DNA from: Nitrosopelagicus sp964511265
GTDB taxonomy: Archaea; Thermoproteota; Nitrososphaeria; Nitrososphaerales; Nitrosopumilaceae
Assembly: GCA_964511265.1 (NCBI GenBank)
Contig: CAZEES010000005.1
Location: 1-55,287 of the forward strand
Direction of reading: 5' to 3'
DNA: 55,287 bases
Shown: in pieces, positions 17,609 through 27,902 of the stretch
Numbering within the stretch: position 1 is the stretch's first letter
Layout of the letters: each line of letters begins with the position of its first letter
Made by a program: the position numbers and the translations under genes
The notes under the pieces: model-generated
Database searches by the model: none
What the model was told of the DNA's origin: nothing
What the model saw: the letters and a program-made list of their open reading frames with translations, nothing else

Positions 17609-18712
17609 ATGGGAATACCTGAAAAGATTAAAGCGATTCAAGATGAAATACTCCGAACACAATTAAACAAAGCCACAGAACATCACATCGGATTACTAAA
17701 AGCAAAGATTGCTAAACTAAAAAGGGAACAAGAATCTGAACAAATAAAAAAAAGTTCTAAGAAATCAGATGGATTTGATGTAAAGCGGACGGGAGATGCT
17801 ACAGTAGTTTTCATTGGATTACCTAGTGTGGGCAAATCTACATTGTTGAATAGATTAACAGGCTCAAAATCAGCGATAGGGGCATATCAGTTTACCACAT
17901 TAACAGTAGTGCCAGGTGTAATGAATTACAGAGGTGCACGAATACAAGTGTTGGATTTACCAGGAATCATCAAAGGTGCATCAACTGGGAAGGGCCTAGG
18001 GAAAAGAATTCTTTCAGTTGCAAGAAGTGCAGATATTGTACTATTGGTATTGGATGTATTTCAGCCATATCACGAGGATGTTTTAATCAATGAATTAGGA
18101 AATATTGGAATCAGACTAAATCAAACGCCTCCAGATATTGTAATTGAGAAATCAACTACAGGCGGGATTGCAGTTGCTCAACAAACTAAACTAAAGAAAA
18201 TGTCTGAAAAATTGCTAAAAGAAATTCTCAATGTGTATGGCTATACAAGTGCACGAGTTGTTATCAGAGAAGATATTGATTCAGAGCAGCTCATTGATTT
18301 TATAAATGGAAATAAGACATATGCTAAAGGAATTACCATTTTAAATAAAATTGATCTAGTTGACAATAAATTTGTAAAAAATGTATCAAAAAAACTAAAG
18401 ACTAATTTTATACCAACATCAGCAGATTCAAATAAAAATATCAATCAATTAAAAGAAAGAATTTACAATGAATTAGAATTCATTCGCGTTTACCTTAGAC
18501 CAAAAGGTGGTGAAACCGATTTTAAAGAACCATTAATTGTTAGAAAAGGAAATACAGTAGAAGATGTATGTAATAAGTTACATAGAAATATGAAAAAAGA
18601 CTTTAGATTTGGATTAGTTTGGGGGAAAAGTGTGAAGTTTGGAGGACAAAGAGTTGGTCTAAATCATATTTTAATTGATGAAGATGTACTCACAGTCATT
18701 AAGAAAAGATGA
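17609..18712 (+). CDS. DRG/Obg-family GTPase
   Basis: Ribosome-associated GTPase of the DRG subfamily. It has an N-terminal basic helical region (AKIAKLKREQE), G1 GLPSVGKS, switch I with YQFTTLTVVPG, G3 DLPG, the long DRG insertion, G4 NKID and a C-terminal TGS domain ending GQRVGLNHIL-DEDVLTVIKK. Its roughly 367 aa is the archaeal/eukaryotic DRG length. The ATG at 17609 is preferred over a TTG three codons upstream. Its stop overlaps the next start (ATGA), so the glycosylase gene is translationally coupled. Confidence 0.92.
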   Translation: MGIPEKIKAIQDEILRTQLNKATEHHIGLLKAKIAKLKREQESEQIKKSSKKSDGFDVKRTGDATVVFIGLPSVGKSTLLNRLTGSKSAIGAYQFTTLTVVPGVMNYRGARIQVLDLPGIIKGASTGKGLGKRILSVARSADIVLLVLDVFQPYHEDVLINELGNIGIRLNQTPPDIVIEKSTTGGIAVAQQTKLKKMSEKLLKEILNVYGYTSARVVIREDIDSEQLIDFINGNKTYAKGITILNKIDLVDNKFVKNVSKKLKTNFIPTSADSNKNINQLKERIYNELEFIRVYLRPKGGETDFKEPLIVRKGNTVEDVCNKLHRNMKKDFRFGLVWGKSVKFGGQRVGLNHILIDEDVLTVIKKR

Positions 18713-19275
18713 TTCTAAGAAAAGAATTTTATGAACGCGAGACTGTAACAGTGGCAAAACAACTTATTGGAAAAACACTAACAAGGGAAATTCAAAGTAC
18801 AAAACTAACAGGAATAATTACAGAGACTGAGGCATATAGAGGTAAAGATGATCTTGCAAGTCATGCATCAGTCAAAATGACTAATAGAAACAAGGTGATG
18901 TTTGGGCCAGCTGGAATGTCTTATGTATATTTTACATATGGAATGTATTTTATGCTAAATGTAGTTGCAAAAAGTAAGAGGCAAAATGCAGGTGCAGTTT
19001 TGATTCGGGGAGTATATCCACAAGACGGCATTGAGACCATGATAAAAAACAGAGGTGTCAAAGATATCAACAGAGTTTCAGATGGACCAGGTAAACTTAC
19101 CATAGCAATGGGGATTACAATGAATGAACATAATAGCGATTTAACAAAGAAATCTAAGATTTACATTACAACAGGCATTAATCCCAAGAGAATTAAAGCA
19201 ACACCAAGAATAGGCATATCAAAAGCAACAGACAAGAAGTGGAATTTCAGTATTAATCCAAAAGATCACTTTTGA
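18709..19275 (+). CDS. 3-methyladenine DNA glycosylase (AAG/MPG family)
   Basis: Base-excision repair glycosylase removing alkylated purines. Key family elements are present: the catalytic Glu in TETEAYRGKDDLASHA, the MFGPAGMSYVYFTYGM beta-hairpin that intercalates DNA, NVVAKSKRQNAGAVLIRGVYP and the SDGPGKLTIAMGI segment. At 188 aa it is the bacterial/archaeal length. It overlaps the upstream DRG GTPase stop by 4 bp, and its 3' end overlaps the convergent DedA-like gene by 10 bp. Confidence 0.93.
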   Translation: MILRKEFYERETVTVAKQLIGKTLTREIQSTKLTGIITETEAYRGKDDLASHASVKMTNRNKVMFGPAGMSYVYFTYGMYFMLNVVAKSKRQNAGAVLIRGVYPQDGIETMIKNRGVKDINRVSDGPGKLTIAMGITMNEHNSDLTKKSKIYITTGINPKRIKATPRIGISKATDKKWNFSINPKDHF

Positions 19276-19931
19276 TCTTCTTCATCATCTTCAACAGTCC
19301 AAGGCATAAATCGTCCTAAGATACGATTCCAATCCATGCGAAGCAATATTACAACCACACTAGTCATTGCAACACCAAATGCAACAATTCCCACAATTAT
19401 AGGAGTAGGATCCTCCAGATCTTCAGGTTCTGAGATTCCAAACATTTCAAAGATAGGATCAATTACAGGGCCGCTTAGATAATGAGATAGTATTACAATC
19501 ACATAGCATAAGACAATTTTTCCAGTCAAAGTAGCAATAAAGAATCTAAGTGGATTGTATTTTGCCAATCCAAGTGGCACATATACTAAATCATCAGGTA
19601 TTGGAGTTGCAGCAGCAAAAAATGCTGCACCTGCACCATATTTTTTCACTAATTTTTGAAAAGGTTTCATTCGTTGTTTCGTTTTCTCAGAAATGATTCG
19701 TCTTCCTCCATAACTAATTGCAAAAATTATTTGTTTTGCAATAGTTGCAGTTACAGCGGCAATTAACGCAAGGATATGGATGTTAAATTGATCACCTACG
19801 GACATTGTAATTAACAAGATGAATGAAGGAATCGGAACAAATGGAATTAATGAACCAAAAAAACTAACTAATGCCAATCCAAGATAACCAGCCTCAGAAG
19901 AAAGAAATGGAAGAAAGTCCCAAAGATCCAA
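19266..19931 (-). CDS. DedA/VTT-domain membrane protein
   Basis: A 221-aa membrane protein with the SNARE-associated/VTT pattern: a re-entrant segment LALVSFFGSLIPFVPIPSFILL, a cytoplasmic KQIIFAISYGGRRIISEKTKQRM region, the GAGAAFFAAATPIPDDLVYVPLGLAKYNPLRF re-entrant loop region, and two later helices. DedA proteins move lipid carriers or phospholipids across membranes (undecaprenyl phosphate or phosphatidylethanolamine in bacteria). The archaeal substrate is unknown. Confidence 0.85.
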   Translation of the reverse strand: MDLWDFLPFLSSEAGYLGLALVSFFGSLIPFVPIPSFILLITMSVGDQFNIHILALIAAVTATIAKQIIFAISYGGRRIISEKTKQRMKPFQKLVKKYGAGAAFFAAATPIPDDLVYVPLGLAKYNPLRFFIATLTGKIVLCYVIVILSHYLSGPVIDPIFEMFGISEPEDLEDPTPIIVGIVAFGVAMTSVVVILLRMDWNRILGRFMPWTVEDDEEDQK

Positions 19932-20009
19932 TAGATAACGAGATCATCAACTGTATATAAAAAAACGGAATTAATCATTAAAATATTCGAAAATTAGGAA
20001 TAAATTGTA

Positions 20010-20384
20010 TTGACTGAAAATGAGAATTATGAAATATCGGATTTAATTTCAAAGATCAGTCCATATATTAGATTTGTAGGAGTGATTAGTAAAACTGGAG
20101 AACTTCTTGCGTATTTTAGACGTGACAATTTAGAGCCTCTATTAGACCAAAAAAAAACACAGTATCAATTTGCACAAATTGCCATCCAAACAGAACTTGA
20201 AGAGCAATTTGATGGCCAATTAGGTGAAACTGAATTTGTATGGGAAGAAAGAACAAAAGTACAGACAATAGCATTTGCAATTACCTCAAAAAGAATTTGG
20301 GTTTCAATCGACAAGAAGGTGATTCGCACAGAAATGCTTAGAATTATTGATTCATGCCTTCCAATTGTGAAACGTTATTCATAA
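20010..20384 (+). CDS. conserved thaumarchaeal protein, roadblock/longin-like pattern
   Basis: A 124-aa soluble protein that appears to belong to a group common in ammonia-oxidising archaea. The pattern ISPYIRFVGVISKTGELLAYFR, then TKVQTIAFAITSKRIWVSID, resembles the strand-turn-strand layout of roadblock/longin dimers (self against non-self signal modulation), but this is only a shape match. The start is TTG at 20010. Its 3' end overlaps the convergent 56-aa gene by 6 bp. Confidence 0.6.
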   Translation: MTENENYEISDLISKISPYIRFVGVISKTGELLAYFRRDNLEPLLDQKKTQYQFAQIAIQTELEEQFDGQLGETEFVWEERTKVQTIAFAITSKRIWVSIDKKVIRTEMLRIIDSCLPIVKRYS

Positions 20385-20549
20385 TTTTAGCTGTTTTTGT
20401 GAAATAAGGAATTCCAGTTCATGTTCAAAAATTCTTATTCTCTCCCTATATGATGGTAGAAATTCAGAATCTTCATACTGTTTGATCATTTGTTTTAATA
20501 GATTAATTGATTTTCTGTAATTCGAGATTTGTGTTTCGTAACTGGACAT
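20379..20549 (-). CDS. 56-aa helical/coiled-coil protein
   Basis: A short frame from ATG 20547-20549 to TGA 20379-20381. It is highly charged and fully helical (QISNYRKSINLLKQMIKQYED, RERIRIFEHELEFLISQKQ), with heptad hydrophobics over most of its length, so a two-helix coiled coil is likely. Function is unknown. It is convergent with the roadblock-like gene and followed by about 95 bp with no gene. Confidence 0.5.
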   Translation of the reverse strand: MSSYETQISNYRKSINLLKQMIKQYEDSEFLPSYRERIRIFEHELEFLISQKQLKL

Positions 20550-20645
20550 TTATCAATTATGCGTCATTTTCTTATTTCATAAGGAATGTTACAAATCTTA
20601 TAAAAAATGGTTAATTTTTTTTTGCCAAATCATGATTCCAAAATG

Positions 20646-21581
20646 CTATTCATAAAGCCAGCATAAGACATATCCACTTTTGGTTTTAATTTTAGGAGGG
20701 TCTTTTTTGCACTTGTCCATTGCTTCAGGACATCTGTCATAGAACTTGCACCCTTCTTGTGGATTAACCAAGTCAGGCGGAGTACCTGAAATAAATTTTG
20801 GTTTTGTATCTTTTGATAAGACAGGAATTGATTCTAACAATCCTTTCGTATAGGGATGTTTAGGTTCAAGGAAAATTTCTTTAGAATCACCGAATTCCAC
20901 CATTCTCCCTCCATACATTATTCCGATTTTTTCTGCAACTTCAGATAGAACTGCCAAATCATGAGAAATTATCATGAAAGATTGACCATCTTTTTTTAAT
21001 TGCTTAAAGAGATTAACAATTTGTGCTTGAATTAGTACATCAAGTGCAGTCGTAGGCTCATCAGCAATCACAAACTTGGGTTTTAAAATCAGAGCCATGG
21101 CAATGACAACACGTTGTTTCATTCCTCCACTCAATTCATGTGGAAATTTCTTTAGTATTGAATTATCAAGGTTTACAGAGGTTAGCGAGTCAAGAATTGT
21201 TTTTTTCGCGTCACCATCAAAATTATGTTGTTTTAGAACTTCTTCAAATTGTTGTTGGACTGAAAAAACTGGATCAAGAGAATTCATCGCACCTTGAAAA
21301 ACCATGGAGATTTCTTTCCATCTAATGTTTTTATCAAAATCATTATCAGGTAAATCAAGAAGTGATTTTCCATCAAAGTGTATGCTTCCAGAGTAAATTT
21401 TTCCGTTTGAAATCATTCGGATGATAGATAATCCAAGTGTACTTTTACCACATGCACTTTCGCCTGCAATTCCAATTGATTCTCCTTTTTCAATTGCAAA
21501 GGTGACATCTTCTAGTGCATGTACCAATCCTTTTGAAGTGTTATATCGAGTAGTCAAATTTTTAACAGAAACAAAGGACAT
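20646..21581 (-). CDS. oligopeptide/dipeptide-type ABC transporter ATP-binding protein
   Basis: ABC ATPase of the Opp/Dpp subfamily: Walker A GESACGKS (40-47), Q-loop MVFQGAMNSLDP, signature LSGGMKQR (150-157), Walker B VIADEP (171-176) and the H-loop SHDLAVL. The oligo_HPY C-terminal extension carries Cys residues (GCKFYDRCPEAMDKC...CW) that may bind an Fe-S cluster. No permease, binding protein or second ATPase is adjacent, so its partners must lie elsewhere or it has been separated from them. Confidence 0.9.
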   Translation of the reverse strand: MSFVSVKNLTTRYNTSKGLVHALEDVTFAIEKGESIGIAGESACGKSTLGLSIIRMISNGKIYSGSIHFDGKSLLDLPDNDFDKNIRWKEISMVFQGAMNSLDPVFSVQQQFEEVLKQHNFDGDAKKTILDSLTSVNLDNSILKKFPHELSGGMKQRVVIAMALILKPKFVIADEPTTALDVLIQAQIVNLFKQLKKDGQSFMIISHDLAVLSEVAEKIGIMYGGRMVEFGDSKEIFLEPKHPYTKGLLESIPVLSKDTKPKFISGTPPDLVNPQEGCKFYDRCPEAMDKCKKDPPKIKTKSGYVLCWLYE

Positions 21582-21660
21582 ATTCTCATTTAGGAGAGGT
21601 TAGATTAAGTTTTTTCATACTATATCAATGACTTTAAACACAGAAAACCGACCTGATGTT

Positions 21661-21710
21661 CATATCCAAATCAATCTTTCTCTTTAATATGACGCTGCAG
21701 TTGCATTGCC
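21661..21710. repeat. 50-bp perfect direct repeat, copy A
   Basis: All 50 bases match 24199-24248 in the same orientation; the flanking bases differ on both sides. This copy covers the last 13 codons of the 35-aa ORF. The other copy covers the last codons of the 111-aa gene at 24222, in a different reading frame. The pair brackets the CDC48 gene. Confidence 0.95.
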
Positions 21711-21778
21711 CTTTTCCAATGTGCAAAATAGCCCACATTATGTTCTTTTAGATGATGACGTAGTGTTTTCATATTCAT
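21671..21778 (-). CDS. 35-aa basic helical ORF
   Basis: Starts at ATG 21776-21778 and ends at TGA 21671-21673. The peptide is rich in His, Lys and Arg, with aromatic residues in the middle (HLKEHNVGYFAHWKRAM) and a QLQRHIKEKD tail. The tail lies inside the 50-bp repeat, so the C-terminal half is shared in DNA, but not in frame, with the end of the gene at 24222. It could be a real small protein or a chance frame made by the repeat. Confidence 0.4.
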   Translation of the reverse strand: MNMKTLRHHLKEHNVGYFAHWKRAMQLQRHIKEKD

Positions 21779-21845
21779 ACGTTTGTTTTCATATATTTAA
21801 CATATTAGCATCATTTAATCATTGTAATGGTGAATTTAGTATTAC

Positions 21846-23996
<2,151 letters not shown>

Positions 23997-24135
23997 GTTT
24001 GCACCTATGACAGTTCTGATTTGGCATGTTTCTTTTTGGCTCTATCTGAATGTTTTTTCTGTGGAAATTGGTATGTAATGTTATTTTACATGTATTTTTG
24101 CCAAAATGATCTGTATTTAATGTCATATGAACTAC

Positions 24136-24178
24136 ATTATGTAATATATATGACATTATATAAAGATTATTACATAAT
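24136..24178. promoter_or_regulatory. inverted repeat upstream of cdc48
   Basis: ATTATGTAATA (24136-24146) and TATTACATAAT (24168-24178) are a perfect 11-bp inverted pair with a 21-bp AT-rich spacer. A shorter related palindrome, ATGTAA-7 nt-TTACAT, lies nearby at about 24073-24091. They occupy the gap between cdc48 and the 111-aa gene and look like operator half-sites for one dimeric regulator. In-frame coding is absent here. Confidence 0.5.
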
Positions 24179-24198
24179 ATGGGATAAGTGGTTATTAG

Positions 24199-24248
24199 CA
24201 TATCCAAATCAATCTTTCTCTTTAATATGACGCTGCAGTTGCATTGCC
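24199..24248. repeat. 50-bp perfect direct repeat, copy B
   Basis: Identical to 21661-21710. It holds the last eight codons and stop of the 111-aa gene at 24222 plus 23 bp downstream. Duplication of a gene's 3' end at the far side of an intervening segment resembles the att duplication left by site-specific integration, though no integrase is present. Confidence 0.95.
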
Positions 24249-24557
24249 TGCAACACTAATCACTGAAGGATGAGATGCCAACTTTACAATTGTAAGCGCA
24301 TTCATTCTACCTGATGTTAACACACCATTTTGCCCATGTGGTGCAGTATCCAGTCCTAATTCATCATGAATACGAAATCTCTTCTCTTCTATATTTACTC
24401 CCGGTGTGAATTGAATATCCAAATCCACTTTAGGTTCAACATCTGGGAGTTTTCTCTCCAAATACATGACTTTCATGAGTAGGTCTGGATCAACTTTTTC
24501 AGATGTCTTCCTAAGAAATGACACAAATTGATCATATCCTTGTTCAACATTAGACAT
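24222..24557 (-). CDS. conserved protein of unknown function
   Basis: Not recognised. A 111-aa soluble protein: an acidic helical N-terminus (VEQGYDQFVSFLRKTSEK), a middle with PDVEPKVDLDIQF, then RIHDELGLDTAPHGQNGVL and a C-terminal helix-strand pattern NALTIVKLASHPSVISVAGNATAASY. Its last codons fall in the 50-bp direct repeat. It probably continues a gene family of ammonia-oxidising archaea. Confidence 0.55.
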   Translation of the reverse strand: MSNVEQGYDQFVSFLRKTSEKVDPDLLMKVMYLERKLPDVEPKVDLDIQFTPGVNIEEKRFRIHDELGLDTAPHGQNGVLTSGRMNALTIVKLASHPSVISVAGNATAASY

Positions 24558-24670
24558 ACATCAGATCATGAAAAATGAAATTTAACTGCTCATGCTAATT
24601 ACTATAAATGATTCTCATTTCTGAAAAACGTTGTTTTTGTTTCAACATATGAATACAATTTGTTACATAA

Positions 24671-25141
24671 TTATGATATTTTTGGTGTGTATGGAGGATA
24701 AAGTTTAGTTATTGATTTGTAATACATCTCTCTAATATCATCTTCATTACAAGTGATAAATTGTGTTACGATATCTTTTGTTGTAACAATTCCTTTTACA
24801 ACATGCTTGTCAATTATTGGTACTTTTCTAATGTTTCGTGTATACATCAGATCTACTATCATCATCACTGTTTCATCAGGAGGTGCGGCAATTAATGGTG
24901 ATGACATGATATCTCGAACAGAGGTTGTTGGAAGCCTTCCTTTTGATACAATTTTTGTCATTAAATCTCGATCTGTGAGTATCCCAATTGGTAAATTATC
25001 TTCAGTTACTACTAACGAGCCAATATTACAATCAGTCATTATTTCAGCGGCATCTTTTGCAGACATTGTTGGTGCATCAATGCTTACAACATTTTTGGTC
25101 ATTATATCACTGACAGTAATTCCACATGGTTTTGTAGACAT
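24671..25141 (-). CDS. CBS-domain protein (one Bateman module)
   Basis: A 156-aa protein made of two CBS motifs: first VSDIMTKNVVSIDAPTMSAKDAAEIM...ILTDRDL, second VRDIMSSPLIAAPPDETV...GIVTTKDIV (shown as landmarks). A Bateman module binds adenosine nucleotides and signals energy state. No effector domain is fused, so it would act through a partner. It is the first of four CBS proteins in the stress-gene block. TTACATAA elements occur just downstream (24663) and upstream (near 25161) of the gene. Confidence 0.9.
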   Translation of the reverse strand: MSTKPCGITVSDIMTKNVVSIDAPTMSAKDAAEIMTDCNIGSLVVTEDNLPIGILTDRDLMTKIVSKGRLPTTSVRDIMSSPLIAAPPDETVMMIVDLMYTRNIRKVPIIDKHVVKGIVTTKDIVTQFITCNEDDIREMYYKSITKLYPPYTPKIS

Positions 25142-25280
25142 GTGTTTAATTTCAATGCATTACATAAGAGCAATAGGCAAAATATCATTTCTGAATCTCA
25201 TAAATGATCAATCAGTTTGGCCTTTTCCACACATGATAATTGTGTTGGGAGGTTAATTATTTTCTTAACCCTAAAAGATT

Positions 25281-25505
25281 ATGATTCATTACATATCTGG
25301 ACTTGTAATTGTAATATTTTTTTTGGGCGTGATGGTTCCCTCTCCTTTTGATTCATCACAAATAGACCGGGATTCCACTGAAAATTATATCGAAGAGATA
25401 ACGGTTCCATTCATAATCTTTGTCCTAGTGGTATCCTCATTTTTCTTTGTAATTCAGATGCTTAGAAAATTAACTAGTAAAAATTTTAAACAAAACCATG
25501 TTTAA
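25281..25505 (+). CDS. two-TM small membrane protein
   Basis: A 74-aa protein with hydrophobic helices near residues 3-20 and 41-60, an acidic external loop (DSSQIDRDSTENYIEE) and a basic C-terminus (RKLTSKNFKQ). Function is unknown. An apparently related but broken frame lies at 37177-37407, sharing the C-terminal pattern IQ-L/M-LR-x-LTS. Confidence 0.6.
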   Translation: MIHYISGLVIVIFFLGVMVPSPFDSSQIDRDSTENYIEEITVPFIIFVLVVSSFFFVIQMLRKLTSKNFKQNHV

Positions 25506-25508
25506 TGT

Positions 25509-25928
25509 TCATTTTACTATTAATACTGGGCAGTCACTCTTTTGAACAACTCCATTTGCAACACTTCCTAGAATAAATTTGTCAAATCCCGTTCTTCCAT
25601 GAGAGCCCATCACTACCAGATCTATGTTTTTCTCTTTTGCATAAGATAGAATTGTGTGTACTGTAGATACACATTCTACAATTTTTGAGTTTAGTGTGAC
25701 ATCATCATTTTTTAAAATACTTGTTTGTTTTTCCACTTCTTTCTTTTGTTTTTTAAAATAATCTTCATCCGCCCTTGAATCATAATAGACATGACGCCAC
25801 GCATCTTTCTCGATACAAGTTAAAAGATTGATATCAGATCCATATTTTTTTGCAACATCTACTGCAACAGAAAATGCATGTGCAGATTGAGATGATAGAT
25901 CAAATGGAACTAAAATGTTTTCAAACAC
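25509..25928 (-). CDS. universal stress protein (UspA family)
   Basis: A 139-aa Usp domain: N-terminal ILVPFDLSSQSAHAF and the ATP-binding-type GSHGRTGFDKFILGSVANGV motif (G-x2-G-x9-G-S). This nucleotide-binding form is typical of Usp proteins that bind ATP. Its partner is unknown. It lies tail-to-tail with the small membrane protein and upstream of a second Usp gene on the same strand. Confidence 0.92.
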   Translation of the reverse strand: MFENILVPFDLSSQSAHAFSVAVDVAKKYGSDINLLTCIEKDAWRHVYYDSRADEDYFKKQKKEVEKQTSILKNDDVTLNSKIVECVSTVHTILSYAKEKNIDLVVMGSHGRTGFDKFILGSVANGVVQKSDCPVLIVK

Positions 25929-25989
25929 AGTTTATTTTTAATCATTTTTTGAATTTAAGAGTCACATATGATGTTCACTTATGAGATTG

Positions 25990-26421
25990 TCATCTCACTA
26001 TCAATACTGGAACCTTTGATTTGTGTACAAGATGATTTGATGTACTTCCAAGAAACACTTCTTGTGTAATGCCATTGCCTCTTGTTCCGATTACTATTAG
26101 AGATATACGATTCTTTGGATTATGCGCAAAATTGATCATCTCTTCTCCTGGATCCCCATATGTGATCTTTGATTTAAAATCAATCCCTTTTTTGGCACAT
26201 GTTATTTTTGCATTAGCCATAATTTTCTTTATGTCATTTCGGTATGAATTGTTAAGTTTGTATCCATAAAATCCTCCATAAGTGGGAATTGGAATTACAT
26301 GCATTCCGAATATTGTAGCCTGACACTGCCGTGCAAAGAAGATGGCTTTTACCAACCCACGTTTTGATGATGAAGTTTCATCTAATGGAACAAGTATTCT
26401 TGTAACATTGTATTTTTCCAT
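25990..26421 (-). CDS. universal stress protein (UspA family)
   Basis: A 143-aa Usp domain with RILVPLDETSSSKRGLVKAI at the N-terminus and the G-x2-G-x9-G-S motif GTRGNGITQEVFLGSTSNHL. It resembles the Usp copies at 31310 and 32733 (all share SxRGLxKAI) more closely than the one at 25509. The 60 bp between the two minus-strand Usp genes leave room for a separate promoter. Confidence 0.92.
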   Translation of the reverse strand: MEKYNVTRILVPLDETSSSKRGLVKAIFFARQCQATIFGMHVIPIPTYGGFYGYKLNNSYRNDIKKIMANAKITCAKKGIDFKSKITYGDPGEEMINFAHNPKNRISLIVIGTRGNGITQEVFLGSTSNHLVHKSKVPVLIVR

Positions 26422-26499
26422 AATTTTTCGTATGGAAATACGCTAAAAAGACATTCACACAAATTTTACTTTTGAATATCAATATTGAGATTAAACAAT

Positions 26500-26982
26500 T
26501 CAGTTAATTCTTTTGTAGATTATATTAAATTCATTGTACAGATCATATGCGACATTCATTAGATGTGTAATCTGAATCATTGATTTTTTCCCTCTTCCAA
26601 TTTGTCGTACAAGAACCATCGCAGTTCTTGACAACCAATCATCAACAGGATAATTCTTTTCAGACCATGCACGAAATATTTGATCAAAATCAATACAATA
26701 ACGAAGAATTGTAACTTCTGATCCTGGAGAGTTGATAGGAATATTCATTGCTGTAGCCAATTCATCAAATTCATTTTTTCTATCAATCATTAACATGTCA
26801 AGTGCGCGTCTTGCCTTTTCCGGCTCAAAATTATGCAGACGATCTATCATTACCATTTTTTTCTCCTGTTTACAACGATGAAACGCCTGTTTTGCAGAAA
26901 AATGAATAATTGGGATGGAGCCTTTCAAAACAAGTCGTATTTTGAAAATGTAACGGAAATACGAATGTGAGAATGCAGCCAT
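26500..26982 (-). CDS. protein of unknown function
   Basis: Not recognised. A 160-aa frame whose first 40 residues are basic and hydrophobic (YFRYIFKIRLVLKGSIPIIHF). The rest is helical and charged (FEPEKARRALDMLMIDRKNEFDEL, DWLSRTAMVLVRQIGRGKKSM). An internal Met at about residue 43 (ATG near 26856) may be the true start, giving a soluble protein of about 118 aa. No motif points to a function. Confidence 0.5.
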   Translation of the reverse strand: MAAFSHSYFRYIFKIRLVLKGSIPIIHFSAKQAFHRCKQEKKMVMIDRLHNFEPEKARRALDMLMIDRKNEFDELATAMNIPINSPGSEVTILRYCIDFDQIFRAWSEKNYPVDDWLSRTAMVLVRQIGRGKKSMIQITHLMNVAYDLYNEFNIIYKRIN

Positions 26983-27224
26983 CTATGTCATTGCATATTC
27001 TATCTTGGTGCTTTGAAGACTCCATTATCTACAATTAATTCTATAATTAAAAACAAGTGATCAAGATTCTTACATTTGATAATACGTCATTGACGGATAC
27101 ATTAATAAAATAATATCTTATTTATGTCCAAAATGGTAACGCATAATTGATGCAAAAACATGAAGAGAAAATTACATTTGTAATCTTTTTGTTGATTATC
27201 ACACATGAGAATTAACTATTGTTC
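26983..27224. other. gene-free AT-rich segment
   Basis: No coding frame is supported. It holds a short palindrome CGTCATTGACG (27085-27095) and the motif ACACATGAGAATTA at 27201-27214. That motif closely matches one upstream of the thermosome gene (ACACATGAGAACAG, 36147-36160). The rest is AT-rich, with nothing else that I can identify. Confidence 0.4.
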
Positions 27225-27234
27225 TTTATTTTTA
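27225..27234 (+). promoter_or_regulatory. TATA-like box before structured RNA candidate
   Basis: TTTATTTTTA is centred about 25 nt before the first hairpin at 27254, the usual archaeal TATA-to-start distance. Confidence 0.4.
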
Positions 27235-27253
27235 CAAATACTAATTGATTGTA

Positions 27254-27329
27254 CAAGTCTTTGGAGACTTGCACTTCATGAGAACGGAGGTGTTGACCTA
27301 CATTGGTTGCACATATTTTCGTTCTCATG
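27254..27329 (+). ncRNA. candidate structured RNA, two hairpins
   Basis: The first hairpin pairs CAAGTCT (27254-27260) with AGACTTG (27265-27271) around a TTGG loop. The second pairs CATGAGAACG (27277-27286) with CGTTCTCATG (27320-27329), perfect over 10 bp. Inside it GTGTTGACC pairs with GGTTGCAC (one bulge, two wobbles) around a 6-nt loop. No frame codes here. The next gene (27390) has its own TATA-like TTAAATA at 27362-27368, so this is either a separate RNA or, since CATGAGA also occurs at other promoters, partly a protein-binding site. Hand-folded only. Confidence 0.4.
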
Positions 27330-27361
27330 CAAATATTATTCATGAAAATTTCCTTTCCATG

Positions 27362-27368
27362 TTAAATA
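27362..27368 (+). promoter_or_regulatory. TATA-like box of flavin-barrel-like gene
   Basis: TTAAATA lies 22-28 nt before the ATG at 27390, as expected for a leaderless gene. Confidence 0.45.
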
Positions 27369-27389
27369 CAAATAAATGTATAATTCTTT

Positions 27390-27902
27390 ATGGTGAAAAT
27401 ATCAAGAAAAATTAGAAACTTGATGTCCGAACAAGGTGTCATTATAGTCTCATCAGTTGATGAATCTTGGAAAATTCCAAATACTACTCCACGAACAACA
27501 TTTCATACTACTTCTGATTCAATTTACTGGATTGAGTTATTCTTGCACAAATCTATGATTAATTTTCAAAATTATTCCTGGGTGAGCGTAACTGTCTTTG
27601 ACAAAGAGAAACTAGATGGTTATCAACTAAAAGGAAAAGTATCGATAATACAGGATGCAAAAGAAAAAGATAAAATCACACTTACAATAATTGACAAACT
27701 CACTAGATTACATAAAAAACGAATACTCTCACACATGAAAAAAGACAATCCCATACTTGTCAAATTTACTCCACAGATAATCTATACACTAAAGCCAATA
27801 GAATCTGCAGATATTCCGATTGTGATTGATGCAAATCCACAAATTGGGATGTTAGTTGGAGGCGCAAATATAGAATCTAATTTTGGTTATGCATGGATTT
27901 AA
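27390..27902 (+). CDS. PPOX-type flavin split-barrel-like protein
   Basis: A 170-aa protein whose pattern (GVIIVSSVDESWKIPNTTP, MINFQNYSWVSVTVFDKEKLDGYQLKGKVSIIQ) matches the pyridoxamine 5'-phosphate oxidase-like FMN or F420 split barrel: N-terminal strand, exchange of small residues, then a Y-QLKG strand. No clear FMN phosphate-binding Arg/Lys pair can be assigned by eye. Its end overlaps the convergent CBS gene by 4 bp. Confidence 0.6.
   Translation: MVKISRKIRNLMSEQGVIIVSSVDESWKIPNTTPRTTFHTTSDSIYWIELFLHKSMINFQNYSWVSVTVFDKEKLDGYQLKGKVSIIQDAKEKDKITLTIIDKLTRLHKKRILSHMKKDNPILVKFTPQIIYTLKPIESADIPIVIDANPQIGMLVGGANIESNFGYAWI

Noticed and set aside
20581..20645. T9 run as terminator of the ABC ATPase gene
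   Set aside because: The T run is on the + strand, while the ATPase is transcribed on the minus strand, where it reads as A.
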